NCBI RefSeq assembly: GCF_000226955.1
Contig: NZ_AGFU01000001.1
Span: 16,215-80,214, forward strand
DNA from: Sphingomonas elodea ATCC 31461
Lineage (GTDB): Bacteria > Pseudomonadota > Alphaproteobacteria > Sphingomonadales > Sphingomonadaceae
Direction of reading: 5' to 3'
Length of the DNA stretch: 64,000 nt
A model generated the notes under the pieces. The model ran no database searches. It was not told where the DNA came from and worked only from the letters and a program-made list of their open reading frames with translations. The first letter of the stretch is position 1, and each line of letters starts with the position of its first letter. Below are positions 55,609 to 64,000 of this stretch, one piece after another. Both the position numbers and the translations under genes were made by a program.

Positions 55609-56474
55609 TGCGCATCCTCGTCACCGGGCATGACGGCCAGGTCGCCCAGTCGCTGGGCGAACAAGCACAGGGCCACGAGCTGATCTTCACCAGCTATCCC
55701 GAGTTCGACCTCTCCAGGCCGGAGACGATCGAAGCGGCGGTAGCGAAGATCCAGCCCGAGCTGATCGTGTCGGCCGCCGCCTATACCGCGGTCGACAAGT
55801 CCGAGAGCGAACCCGAGCTCGCCATGGCGATCAACGGTGACGGCCCCGGCGTGCTCGCGCGTGCGGGCGCGAAGATCGGCGCGCCGATCATCCAGCTGTC
55901 GACCGACTATGTGTTCGACGGCAGCCTCGACCGCCCCTGGCGCGAGGACGACCCCACCGGCCCGCTCGGCGTCTATGGCGCGACCAAGCTGGCCGGCGAG
56001 CAGGCGGTACAGGCCTCGGGTGCGACCAACGCCGTGATCCGGCTGGCCTGGGTCTACAGCCCGTTCGGCAACAACTTCGTCAAGACGATGCTGCGCCTCG
56101 CCGAGACGCGCGACGCGCTGAACGTGGTGGAAGACCAGCAGGGCTGCCCCAGCTCGGCCCTGGACATCGCCTCGGCGATCCTGGCGGTGGTCGAACGCTG
56201 GCAGCGCGACGGCGCGTTCAGCGGCGTCTACCACTTCGCCGGCTCGGGCGAGACCAACTGGGCCGACTTCGCCCGCGCCATCTTTGCCGAAAGTGCCAAG
56301 CGCGGCGGCCCGACGGCGACGGTGACCGGCATCCCCAGTTCGGACTATCCGACGCCTGCCAAGCGCCCGGCCAACTCCCGCCTCGATTGCAGCCGCTTCG
56401 CCGATACCTTCGGCTATCGCGCGCCGGCCTGGCAGGACTCGCTGGCGGTGGTGATGGGACGCCTGCTCGGCTGA
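55608..56474 (+). CDS. rmlD: dTDP-4-dehydrorhamnose reductase
   Basis: Last step, giving dTDP-L-rhamnose. 288 residues from the ATG at 55608 ([16 protein letters not shown]). It has the SDR loop GHDGQV, VSAAAYTAVDKSESEPELA, LSTDYVFDGSLDRPWREDDP, and YGATKLAGEQAV with the catalytic Tyr/Lys (about 125-136). Last gene of the contiguous sps/rml block. Confidence 0.96.
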   Translation: MRILVTGHDGQVAQSLGEQAQGHELIFTSYPEFDLSRPETIEAAVAKIQPELIVSAAAYTAVDKSESEPELAMAINGDGPGVLARAGAKIGAPIIQLSTDYVFDGSLDRPWREDDPTGPLGVYGATKLAGEQAVQASGATNAVIRLAWVYSPFGNNFVKTMLRLAETRDALNVVEDQQGCPSSALDIASAILAVVERWQRDGAFSGVYHFAGSGETNWADFARAIFAESAKRGGPTATVTGIPSSDYPTPAKRPANSRLDCSRFADTFGYRAPAWQDSLAVVMGRLLG

Positions 56475-56521
56475 GCCGCAAAGGCTTGCCCACGCCCGGC
56501 CAAGCCCGTAACGCTGCCGCC

Positions 56522-57430
56522 GTGTCCAATGCCCGTCCCGATCGCATCGCCACCGGCCTGGTCCTGCGCCTGTTCGCGATCGCCTGCCTGTCGTCCATGT
56601 CGGCGTTGATCAAGATGTCGGAACTGCGCGGCGCCTCGCTGATCGAGACGATGTTCCACCGCCAGCTCTGGGCCGTGCCGCTGGTCACGCTGTGGGTGGC
56701 GATGGGGCCGGGGCTGAAATCGCTCAAGACGCAACGCTTCGGCGCCCATGTCTGGCGCACGGCGGTGGGGCTCACCGGCATGATCTTCACCTTCGGCGCG
56801 GTGATCCTGCTGCCGCTGGCGGAGGCACAGACCTTCCAGTTTACCGTGCCCATCTTCGCGACGCTGCTGGGGGCGCTGCTGCTCGGTGAGCCGACCGGCT
56901 GGCATCGCTGGGGCGCGGTGATCCTCGGCTTTGTCGGCGTGCTGATCGTCGTCCAGCCGGGCCATGAGGTGGTCCCGCTGTTCGGCGCGTTCGTCGGCCT
57001 GATGGCGGCGCTGTTCGTCGCGATCGTGGCGATCACGCTGCGCCAGATCGGCAAGACGGAAAGCGCGGGAACCACCGTCTTCTGGTTCTCGCTGCTGTCG
57101 GTGCCGGTGCTGGGCGCCATTTATGCCTTCCACTACAAGCCGCACGATGCCGAGACCTGGGCGATCCTGATCGCCACCGGGCTAGTCGGCGGCGTCGGAC
57201 AGCTCGCGCTGACCGGGGCGATGCGCTTCGCCCCGGTCTCCGCCGTGGTGCCGATGGATTATTCCGGACTGATCTGGGCGACCCTCTACGGCTGGCTGCT
57301 GTTCGACGTGTTCCCGACCTTCTCGACCTGGCTCGGCGCGCCGGTGATCATCGCCAGCGGGCTCTACATCGTCTATCGCGAGCAGAAGCTGGCGCGCGGC
57401 CAGGCTAGCTACGCCGAAACGCCACTATGA
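56522..57430 (+). CDS. DMT-superfamily (EamA) permease
   Basis: 302 residues from a GTG at 56522, with ten predicted TM helices in two EamA repeats (about 12-135 and 150-285). Typical blocks are [21 protein letters not shown] (first repeat end) and [20 protein letters not shown] (second). The substrate is unknown; relatives export small metabolites. It is 47 bp after rmlD in the same direction and could ride on the same transcript. Its 3' end overlaps the convergent DUF938 gene by 26 bp. Confidence 0.88.
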   Translation: MSNARPDRIATGLVLRLFAIACLSSMSALIKMSELRGASLIETMFHRQLWAVPLVTLWVAMGPGLKSLKTQRFGAHVWRTAVGLTGMIFTFGAVILLPLAEAQTFQFTVPIFATLLGALLLGEPTGWHRWGAVILGFVGVLIVVQPGHEVVPLFGAFVGLMAALFVAIVAITLRQIGKTESAGTTVFWFSLLSVPVLGAIYAFHYKPHDAETWAILIATGLVGGVGQLALTGAMRFAPVSAVVPMDYSGLIWATLYGWLLFDVFPTFSTWLGAPVIIASGLYIVYREQKLARGQASYAETPL

Positions 57431-58034
57431 GGTTGTTGGCGGGCATTGCCACCCGCCGATCGAACACCAGTCCCTGCGCTTCCGCCGCCGCCGCCACATC
57501 GCCGAACCACCGCAGTCCCCAGCCGGGATTGCGCGCGCGGAGCGACTGGTCGAACGCCTCGTTCGACGGCGCGGTGGGCAGCCCCGCCTCACGATAAGGG
57601 CCATAGAGGATCAGCGGGCCGCCCGGCGGCAGCAGCCGCCCCGCCCCCGCCATCAGCCCGAGCGTCGCCGTCCAGGGGCTGATATGGACCATGTTGATGC
57701 ACAGGATGGCGTCTGCATGGCGGACCGGCCACGTCGCCGCTGCCGCGTCCAGCGCAACCGGCGGGCGGACATTAGCCAGCCCCTCGCACCAGGACGCGAT
57801 CGAGGCGAGCGCGTCGGGGTCCGGATCGCTGGGATGCCATTCCAGCTTGGGGAAATGCTCGGCGAAATAGGCGCAATGCTCGCCGCTGCCGCTCGCCACT
57901 TCGAGCACGCGACCGGATGCGGGCAGCAGGTCCCCGAGCATGGTCGCGATCGCCGCGCGGTTGCGCAGCGTCGCGGGTGCATGGCGCCGCACGCCTTCGG
58001 GCGGGGCCAGCCAACTGCGCTCACGATCGCTCAT
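57405..58034 (-). CDS. DUF938 SAM-dependent methyltransferase-like protein
   Basis: 209 residues. Starts [20 protein letters not shown], then the class I motif [21 protein letters not shown] (about 41-60) with [12 protein letters not shown] as motif II, and [20 protein letters not shown] (about 111-130). All are characteristic of DUF938. The substrate is unknown. Its ATG overlaps the stop of a 43-codon gene upstream. Confidence 0.87.
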   Translation of the reverse strand: MSDRERSWLAPPEGVRRHAPATLRNRAAIATMLGDLLPASGRVLEVASGSGEHCAYFAEHFPKLEWHPSDPDPDALASIASWCEGLANVRPPVALDAAAATWPVRHADAILCINMVHISPWTATLGLMAGAGRLLPPGGPLILYGPYREAGLPTAPSNEAFDQSLRARNPGWGLRWFGDVAAAAEAQGLVFDRRVAMPANNLIVAFRRS

Positions 58035-58162
58035 GCCGCCGCCCGCGCCTCGGCGAGCAGTCTACGCCCACGGAGGTACATCTCGACCCGCATCGCGCTG
58101 AACAGCCCCACGACGAGCGCGGTGATGGCGTATTGGATCAGGTGCGGCGTATCGAACTGCAT
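58031..58162 (-). CDS. 43-residue single-helix membrane microprotein (candidate)
   Basis: An ATG at 58162 gives [20 protein letters not shown], then [20 protein letters not shown] and a short Ala tail. There is one TM helix (about 8-27) and a basic cytoplasmic end. The stop overlaps the DUF938 start in the ATGA arrangement typical of coupled genes. The ribosome site is poor, and I do not recognise a family. Confidence 0.5.
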   Translation of the reverse strand: MQFDTPHLIQYAITALVVGLFSAMRVEMYLRGRRLLAEARAAA

Positions 58163-58280
58163 GGCCGAGCCCCCGGAAGCGATGCAGTGCAGCATAGGGG
58201 GAAGCACGACGGCGTCAAAACGCCGTTTTCACGTCCTGTCCCGGACCACAACGTCTGTCGCGGCCCGAGCGACAGCGATT

Positions 58281-60620
58281 TCAGTTGCCCGGCCGCCCGA
58301 TCTTGAACTCTTTCGGCGGCGTCGCGCCCATCAGATGCTCGACGAAATAGTCCCAGCGTCGGCGCATCATGTACATGGACTGGTCGCCATAGCCGTGGTG
58401 CGCCCGCGGAAACAGGATCAGGTCGAAATCCTTGTTCGCCTTTTGCAGTGCATCGACCACCAGCAGCGTCGACGACACCGGCACATTATCGTCGAGCATG
58501 CCGTGCGCCAGCAGCAGCTTGCCCTTCAGGTTCTTGGCGATGTCCTGATTTGCCTGCAGGTCGTAGTTGGTCTTCTTCCCGTCGCTCTCCAGCAGGCCGA
58601 GATACTTCTCGTAGAAATCGTCCTCATAGTTGCGGTTGTCGTGGTTGCCGCTCTCGGCGATCCCGACCTTGAAGAAGTCCGGATATAGGAACATCGCGGT
58701 CGCGGTCGCATTGCCGCCGCCCGAATGGCCCCAGATACCGACGCGGTCGAGGTCGAGCCAGGCATAGCGCTTGGCCAGATCCTGGATGCCGCTCTTCTGG
58801 TCGGGCACGGCCTGCTTGCCCATGTCGCGATAATAATAGTCCTGGAAGGCCTTGGAGCGACGCGGCGTGCCCAGCGCGTCGATCTCGACCACGGCGAAGC
58901 CCAGCTGCGCCAGCGCGCCCGCATCCCCCTGCGCCGCGGCGAACTGCCGCGACGGGATCGTCCCCATGAACGGGCCGGGATAGACATAGTCGATCACCGG
59001 ATATTTGCGCTGCGGATCCAGCCCCGCGGGCTTGAACAACAGGCCGTGGCACAGCGTCTTGCCGTCGCTGCACTGGACGGCGATGCTCTCCGGCGCCTGC
59101 CAGCCCGCCGCCCGCAGCCGCGTCGCGTCGCCCTTGGCCAGCTGCTGGACGACCGATCCGTCGGCACGGCGCAGCACCGCGGTCTGCGGTTCCTGCGGGG
59201 TCGAATAAATGTCGACGAAGTAGCGCCCGTCACTCGACGGGATCGCGATATGGTCCTGCTTCTCGGGGGTCAGCAGCTTCGGCGCCCCGCCCTTCAGGTC
59301 GATCGCGTAGATGCTGCGGTAATAGGGATCGTTGCCCGGCTCCCGCCCGACACCCGCCACGAGCATCTTGCCGCTACGCTCGTCGATATAGACCGGATGA
59401 TCGACGTTCCACTGGCCCTGGGTCACCTGGCGCACGAGTTTGCCGGTGGCGGCGCTGTACAGATAATAATGGCCCCAGTCGTCGCGCTGCGACCACCACA
59501 GGATCTCGCCGCGCTCGGAAAGATAGCGCCAGTTGATGCCCTCGTCATTGTAACCGCTGTCGAACCAGGTCGGCACCGTTTCGGTGAACACGTCGCGCAC
59601 CGCACCGCTGGCCGCATCGGCAATGCGGACGGTTTCCACCTTGTGGTCGCGCGAGGTGGAAACGAAGGCGAGCGTCTTGCCGTCCTTCGCCCATTGCATG
59701 TCCTGCGGACCCTCGCCGCACACCACGTCGTCGCACAGCGACGAGCGGTGCGGCTCCGCCGGCATCTTGAGGCGGATGACCTGGCCTGCGTCCACATCGA
59801 CGATGACGCGCTGGATCTGGATGATCTCCTTGTCGCCGACGAACGGGTATTTCCACGTGTCGACCTTCGAATGGCCGACCTGGGTCGTGGTGATGGAAAA
59901 GTCCGCCACCGCCCGCTGATCCTGCTGGAAGGTAGCCAGCTTCTTGGAGTCCGGCGACCAGATCACGATCGCCTGGTCCGAATGCTTCCAGCCGGCATTG
60001 TCCGTCGCGTAGCCGAAATCCTTGACGCCGTCGGTGGTCAGTTGCCGCTCCGCGCCGGTGGCCATGTCGCGGACCCACAGGTTCCAGTCGCGCACGAAGG
60101 CGGCGCGCTTGCCGTCCGGGGAGAGCACCGCATCGGCCGGGCCCTGCTGGGCCAGATAGCCTGCGATCTGCCCCGCGCTCGGCGCTGCCGATTCCTTGCA
60201 AGCATAGGGCTGCGCCATCGCGCACGCATAGCGCTTGCCGCCGACGCTGAGCACCGCGCTGTTCTTCGCCAGGTCCGGCACGAAATCGCTGATGGTGAGC
60301 TTCGACGCGTCCTGCGCCTTCAGCCCGGCCGCGTTGAGCGAGGCGAGCAGCGCTGTGGTCTCGAAAGCGGCCTTCTTGGTGCGCTTGACGGCGTCTACCA
60401 GCAGGATCGTCGGCACGCCGTGGTCGGTGTCGACATACCAGAAGCGGCGGGCGTCGATCCAATGTGCCGAGCGCACCGCATGATCGACCAGCGGCGCGGT
60501 CCACGGACCCAGCTGGTGCACGGCGCGGCTGTAATCGGCATCGGTCAGTACCGGGCGTTGCTGCGCGGTCGCAGCGCCGGCAGTCAGGGAAGCCAGGAGA
60601 CAGCAGGCGATCAGGCGCAT
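58281..60620 (-). CDS. exported S9 family peptidase (dipeptidyl-peptidase IV-like)
   Basis: 779 residues from the ATG at 60620, giving a signal peptide (MRLIACCLLASLTAGAATAQ). An N-terminal eight-bladed propeller (about 50-500; DPP4-type VLSPDGKRAAFVRDWNLWV, HSDQAIVIWSPDSKKLATF) precedes the alpha/beta hydrolase. That domain has the nucleophile Ser in WGHSGGGNATATA (about 645-657), Asp in LAHGMLDDNVPVSST and His in FPRAHHGYGDQ. Secreted or periplasmic; cleaves Xaa-Pro-type dipeptides if a true DPP4. Monocistronic. Confidence 0.92.
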   Translation of the reverse strand: MRLIACCLLASLTAGAATAQQRPVLTDADYSRAVHQLGPWTAPLVDHAVRSAHWIDARRFWYVDTDHGVPTILLVDAVKRTKKAAFETTALLASLNAAGLKAQDASKLTISDFVPDLAKNSAVLSVGGKRYACAMAQPYACKESAAPSAGQIAGYLAQQGPADAVLSPDGKRAAFVRDWNLWVRDMATGAERQLTTDGVKDFGYATDNAGWKHSDQAIVIWSPDSKKLATFQQDQRAVADFSITTTQVGHSKVDTWKYPFVGDKEIIQIQRVIVDVDAGQVIRLKMPAEPHRSSLCDDVVCGEGPQDMQWAKDGKTLAFVSTSRDHKVETVRIADAASGAVRDVFTETVPTWFDSGYNDEGINWRYLSERGEILWWSQRDDWGHYYLYSAATGKLVRQVTQGQWNVDHPVYIDERSGKMLVAGVGREPGNDPYYRSIYAIDLKGGAPKLLTPEKQDHIAIPSSDGRYFVDIYSTPQEPQTAVLRRADGSVVQQLAKGDATRLRAAGWQAPESIAVQCSDGKTLCHGLLFKPAGLDPQRKYPVIDYVYPGPFMGTIPSRQFAAAQGDAGALAQLGFAVVEIDALGTPRRSKAFQDYYYRDMGKQAVPDQKSGIQDLAKRYAWLDLDRVGIWGHSGGGNATATAMFLYPDFFKVGIAESGNHDNRNYEDDFYEKYLGLLESDGKKTNYDLQANQDIAKNLKGKLLLAHGMLDDNVPVSSTLLVVDALQKANKDFDLILFPRAHHGYGDQSMYMMRRRWDYFVEHLMGATPPKEFKIGRPGN

Positions 60621-60785
60621 CGAGCAACTTTCCGAAGAAGAGGATTCGGCCAGCCGCAGGAAGAAGAACCCGAGGCGTGTGACCTGCCGCTTCCCCATGC
60701 GGACCCGGCGCGGTGCGAACGGGCAAAACCTGTATGCAGAGCAGGGACCGCGATCGCAAGTGTCCCGGCAATCTCCCCAAACGCA

Positions 60786-60822
60786 AAACGCCGGCTGGAA
60801 GCGGGGGCTTCCAGCCGGCGTG
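60786..60822 (-). terminator. hairpin downstream of gcvPB
   Basis: ACGCCGGCTGGAAGC and GCTTCCAGCCGGCGT form a near-perfect 14-bp stem with a GGGG loop. On the minus strand it lies about 30 bp after the gcvPB stop and is followed by TTTTGCGTTTGG, a fair terminator. The 60621-60785 interval is the leader of the S9 peptidase gene and holds nothing else recognisable. Confidence 0.85.
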
Positions 60823-60853
60823 TGCGACCCTCTCGGGGGTGTCGGGTCAGGGC

Positions 60854-62428
60854 TTACTCGGCCGCTTCGGCCGGTGCCGCGCCCTTGTACGCCAGCACCG
60901 GTTTGCGCGCGGCGAGCGTCTCGTCGAGGCGGCGGCGCGGGGCGAAATGAGGTGCGCTCTTCAGCGCCGCCTCGCCCTGCTTGGCCTTGGTCGCGACGTT
61001 GCGGAACGCGCCGATGAACTGGTCGAGCGCCGCCTTGCTCTCGGTCTCGGTCGGCTCGACCAGCATCGCGCCGTGGACGACGAGCGGGAAATACACCGTC
61101 ATCGGGTGATAGCCCTCGTCGATCAGGTCCTTGGCGATGTCGAGCGTCGAGAAGCCCTCGGGCAGGCCCTTGTCGCTGAAGATCGCCTCATGCATGCATG
61201 GGCCGGACTTGGCGAAGGGCGCGTCGAGCACGTCCTCCATCGCGCGCAGCACGTAATTCGCGTTGAGCACCGAATCCTCGGCGACCTGGCGCAGGCCATC
61301 GGCGCCGTGGCTGAGGATATAGGTCAGCGCGCGGGTGAACATGCCCATCTGGCCGTGGAAGGCGGTCATGCGGCCGAAGGTGCCGGCATGATGCTCCTCG
61401 GCATTCTCTTCCTCGACGATGCGATAGCCGGCCTCGGTCTTCTCGACGAAGGGAAGCGGCGCGTAGGGCGCCAGCGCCGCCGACAGCACCACCGGGCCCG
61501 AACCCGGACCGCCGCCGCCATGCGGGGTGGAGAAGGTCTTGTGCAGGTTGATGTGCATCGCATCGACGCCGAGATCGCCCGGGCGGACCCGGCCGACGAT
61601 CGCGTTGAAGTTGGCGCCGTCGCAATAGACATAGCCGCCGGCGGCATGGACCGCGTCCGAGATGTCCTTGAGGTCCGGTTCGAACAGCCCGCAGGTGTTC
61701 GGGTTGGTGATCATCACACCGGCGATGTCCGGCCCCAGCCGCGCCTTGAGCGCTGCGACGTCCACGCGGCCTTCCGGCGTCGCGGGGATGTCCTCCACCG
61801 CGAAGCCGGCGAAGGCCGCCGTCGCGGGGTTGGTGCCGTGCGCCGATTCAGGCACCAGCATGATGCGGCGCGCGGTCTCGCCCTTGGCGTCGAGCGCGGC
61901 GCGGATCGCCAGCACGCCGCACAGCTCGCCGTGCGCGCCGGCCTTGGGGCTCATCGCCACCGCCTGCATGCCGGTGAGCGTGATCAGCCAGTGCGCGAGC
62001 TGGTCAATCGCCTCCAGCGCGCCCTGCACGGTATCGACCGGCTGGAGCGGGTGGATGTCGGCGAAGCCCGGCAGGCGCGCCATCCGCTCGTTGAGGCGCG
62101 GATTGTGCTTCATCGTGCAGCTGCCCAGCGGGAACAGGCCGAGATCGATCGCGTAGTTCTGGCGGCTGAGGCGGGTATAGTGGCGCACCGTCTCCGGCTC
62201 GGACAGGCCCGGCAGGCCAATGGCCTTGGAGCGCTCCATGCCGGCCAGGCGCGACTTGCCCGCGGGGGCCTCGCCGAAATCGACGCCGGTGGTGTCGGTG
62301 GAGCCGATCTCGAAGATCAGCGCCTCTTCCAGCATCAGCGCGCGGTTGCCGGTGAAGGTGCCCTCGGCGCTAACGCCATCCTGCGACGGCGTGGTGGGGC
62401 GCCAGCCCGACGGATTGATCGTGCTCAT
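60854..62428 (-). CDS. gcvPB: glycine dehydrogenase (P protein) subunit 2
   Basis: PLP-dependent half of the two-subunit P protein of the glycine cleavage system. 524 residues from the ATG at 62428 ([16 protein letters not shown]). It has [19 protein letters not shown] (about 99-117), [20 protein letters not shown], and the PLP lysine in [18 protein letters not shown] (about 285-302). The open frame continues far upstream, but that part shadows gcvPA. Overlaps gcvPA by four bases (ATGA). gcvT and gcvH are probably just beyond the right edge (inference). Confidence 0.96.
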   Translation of the reverse strand: MSTINPSGWRPTTPSQDGVSAEGTFTGNRALMLEEALIFEIGSTDTTGVDFGEAPAGKSRLAGMERSKAIGLPGLSEPETVRHYTRLSRQNYAIDLGLFPLGSCTMKHNPRLNERMARLPGFADIHPLQPVDTVQGALEAIDQLAHWLITLTGMQAVAMSPKAGAHGELCGVLAIRAALDAKGETARRIMLVPESAHGTNPATAAFAGFAVEDIPATPEGRVDVAALKARLGPDIAGVMITNPNTCGLFEPDLKDISDAVHAAGGYVYCDGANFNAIVGRVRPGDLGVDAMHINLHKTFSTPHGGGGPGSGPVVLSAALAPYAPLPFVEKTEAGYRIVEEENAEEHHAGTFGRMTAFHGQMGMFTRALTYILSHGADGLRQVAEDSVLNANYVLRAMEDVLDAPFAKSGPCMHEAIFSDKGLPEGFSTLDIAKDLIDEGYHPMTVYFPLVVHGAMLVEPTETESKAALDQFIGAFRNVATKAKQGEAALKSAPHFAPRRRLDETLAARKPVLAYKGAAPAEAAE

Positions 62429-63786
62429 GCCAGCACCTCCTCGAGTGCGGAGGCAAGCGTCTCGACGTCCTCCTCCGTGGTGGTTTCGGTGACCGCGACG
62501 ACGAGGCCGTTCTGCAACTCCTCGACGCCCGGATAGAGGCGGCCCAGCGACACGCCGGCCAATATGCCCTTGTCGGCAAGCTGGCGGACGACGGGGCGGG
62601 CTTCCTTGGACAGCTTCAGGGTGAATTCGTTGAAGAACCGGTCGGTGACCAGCTCCACCCCGTCCACTTCGGCCAGGCGATCGGCAGCCGCGCTGGCGCC
62701 GACATGGTTGAGCTCGGCGAGCTGGCGCAGGCCCTTCTCGCCCAGCAGCGTCATGTGCACCGACATGGCGAGCGCGCACAGCACCGAGCTGGTGCAGATG
62801 TTCGACGTCGCCTTTTCGCGGCGGATATGCTGCTCGCGGGTGGAGAGCGTCAGCACGAAGCCGCGCTTGCCGCTGGCGTCCACCGTCTCGCCACAGAGCC
62901 GGCCCGGCATCTGGCGGACCAGCTTTTCCGAGCAGGCGAACAGGCCCACGTAAGGCCCACCGAACTGCAGGCCGACGCCGAGCGACTGGCCTTCGCCGAC
63001 GACGATATCCGCGCCCATCTCGCCCGGCGCCTTGATCGCCCCCAGCGCCACCGGCTCGGTGACCACGGCGATCAGCAGCGCCTTCTTGACGTGGCAGGCG
63101 TCCGCGAGTGCCGACATGTCCTCGATGCGGCCGAGAATGTCCGGGTACTGGACGACGACGCACGAGGTATCGGCATCGATCGCATTGATCAGGTCGAGCG
63201 TGTCGGGCTCGGGGCTCAGCGTCGGTACGCCGGTCACCAGCTGGTCGCCGGTGAAGCGCGCCATCGTCTTGGCGACCGAGACATAATGCGGGTGCAGGCC
63301 GCCCGAGAGGATCGCCTTGCCGCGCTTGGTGACGCGGCGCGCCATCGAGATCGCTTCCCAGCACGCGGTCGAGCCGTCGTACATCGAGGCGTTGGCGACG
63401 TCGCAACCCAGCAGCCGGGCGATCTGGCTCTGGAACTCGAACATCATCTGCAGCGTGCCCTGCGCGATTTCCGGCTGGTAGGGCGTGTAGGCGGTGAGGA
63501 ACTCGCCGCGCTGGATGATGTGATCGACCGAGGCCGGCACATGGTGGCGATAGGCCCCTGCCCCCAGGAAGAACGGCGCTTCGCCGGCCGCCAGGTTCTT
63601 GCGCGCCAGCGCGGTCATGTGGCGTTCGACCGCGAGCTCCGATGCGTGCATCGGCAGGCCGGCGATCGGCCCGCTGAGGCGGGCGCTTTCGGGCACGTCG
63701 ACGAACAGGTCGTCGATCGACTGGGCGCCAATCGTGCCAAGCATCGCCTGACGGTCGGCCGGGGTAAGGGGCAGGTAGCGCATCAT
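62425..63786 (-). CDS. gcvPA: glycine dehydrogenase (P protein) subunit 1
   Basis: 453-residue partner subunit. [20 protein letters not shown] opens the protein, then [20 protein letters not shown] (about 74-93), the block [20 protein letters not shown] (about 102-121), and [17 protein letters not shown]. Two adjacent ATGs (63786, 63783) can start it. The pair has the bacterial alpha2beta2 form rather than the single-chain P protein. Confidence 0.95.
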   Translation of the reverse strand: MMRYLPLTPADRQAMLGTIGAQSIDDLFVDVPESARLSGPIAGLPMHASELAVERHMTALARKNLAAGEAPFFLGAGAYRHHVPASVDHIIQRGEFLTAYTPYQPEIAQGTLQMMFEFQSQIARLLGCDVANASMYDGSTACWEAISMARRVTKRGKAILSGGLHPHYVSVAKTMARFTGDQLVTGVPTLSPEPDTLDLINAIDADTSCVVVQYPDILGRIEDMSALADACHVKKALLIAVVTEPVALGAIKAPGEMGADIVVGEGQSLGVGLQFGGPYVGLFACSEKLVRQMPGRLCGETVDASGKRGFVLTLSTREQHIRREKATSNICTSSVLCALAMSVHMTLLGEKGLRQLAELNHVGASAAADRLAEVDGVELVTDRFFNEFTLKLSKEARPVVRQLADKGILAGVSLGRLYPGVEELQNGLVVAVTETTTEEDVETLASALEEVLA

Positions 63787-63896
63787 GGTTCCTTCTTCCC
63801 GGGCTCCGATGTTCGGAGAGGCGGGCAAGGGGCTGAAATGGCGTCGGGAAGGATTGGCCGAGGGCCTGCCCTTCCTCAGATATTCCCCTTCTTAAG

Positions 63897-64000
63897 CCCC
63901 TCCCCTTCAGGGGAGGGGTTGGGGGTGGGGCAGTCAGCTCAGCGGGGCGGATCGCTCGTGGAGAGTCCCCCACCCCAACCCCTCCCCTGAAGGGGAGGGG
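63897..64000. repeat. palindromic repeat (element A, copy 2)
   Basis: Same architecture as the repeat inside glyS: CCCCTCCCCTTCAGGGGAGG at the left, TTGGGGGTGGGG, a variable centre, then CCCCACCCCAA and CCCCTCCCCTGAAGGGGAGG to the window edge. It sits upstream of gcvPA and may continue past position 64000. The interval 63787-63896 between gcvPA and the repeat holds the gcvPA leader and nothing else I can identify. Confidence 0.9.

Noticed and set aside
60854-63973. Single 1039-codon gene covering gcvPA and gcvPB
   Set aside because: Residues upstream of position 62428 in this frame are a shadow of gcvPA; the two-subunit arrangement with an ATGA overlap is clear.

Overview
This is a GC-rich, densely packed chromosomal segment of an alphaproteobacterium of the family Sphingomonadaceae, most likely Sphingomonas. 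The strongest pointer is the block at 35.4-56.5 kb. It reproduces, in gene order and orientation, the core of the sphingan (gellan/welan/S-88 type) exopolysaccharide clusters: Q-I-K-L-J-F-D-C-E-urf32-urf26-atrD-atrB-B-rmlACBD. Several TonB-dependent receptors, a two-subunit glycine decarboxylase and a Tad/Cpa pilus operon fit the same group. No rRNA, tRNA, CRISPR array, transposase or prophage was seen.

Layout. 0-8 kb: the 5' part of an alpha/beta hydrolase, then a Tad pilus operon (cpaA, cpaB, cpaC, cpaD, cpaE, tadB, tadC) that lacks the expected cpaF motor ATPase between cpaE and tadB. 8-12.3 kb: a sugar-type TonB-dependent receptor and an exported nucleoside-hydrolase-like protein. 12.3-21.7 kb: housekeeping genes (ppdK with an overlapping UbiC-like gene, glyS-glyQ, a GumN/TraB lipoprotein, rplY, pth). 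The gly locus is invaded by several palindromic repeats, two of them in-frame inside glyS. 21.7-29.1 kb: a low-GC orphan gene, a Thr-Pro repeat lipoprotein, ychF, a periplasmic catalase with a downstream ankyrin partner, and parE. 29.2-35.3 kb: a TPR/TonB-C-like exported protein, a siderophore-type receptor, a multi-pass acyltransferase-like protein, a GNAT enzyme and an AIM24 protein.

35.4-56.5 kb: the sphingan cluster. SpsB primes undecaprenyl phosphate with a hexose phosphate. SpsK, SpsL and SpsQ extend the repeat unit. RmlACBD supply dTDP-L-rhamnose. SpsC/SpsE (co-polymerase and kinase-like partner), SpsD (outer-membrane export) and SpsF (beta-barrel) build the export path. AtrD/AtrB form a type I exporter. 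Embedded in the cluster is an exosortase module: an 83-residue accessory membrane protein, an exosortase whose 5' end appears frameshifted in this sequence, EpsI, an EpsD-like prolyl isomerase lipoprotein and an ATPase. The polymerase, flippase and lyase genes (G, S, R) that precede Q in the classical clusters are not next to Q here, so the locus looks split.

56.5-64 kb: a DMT permease, a DUF938 methyltransferase with a 43-codon membrane microgene, a DPP4-like S9 peptidase, and the gcvPB-gcvPA pair. A second copy of the repeat found inside glyS closes the window.
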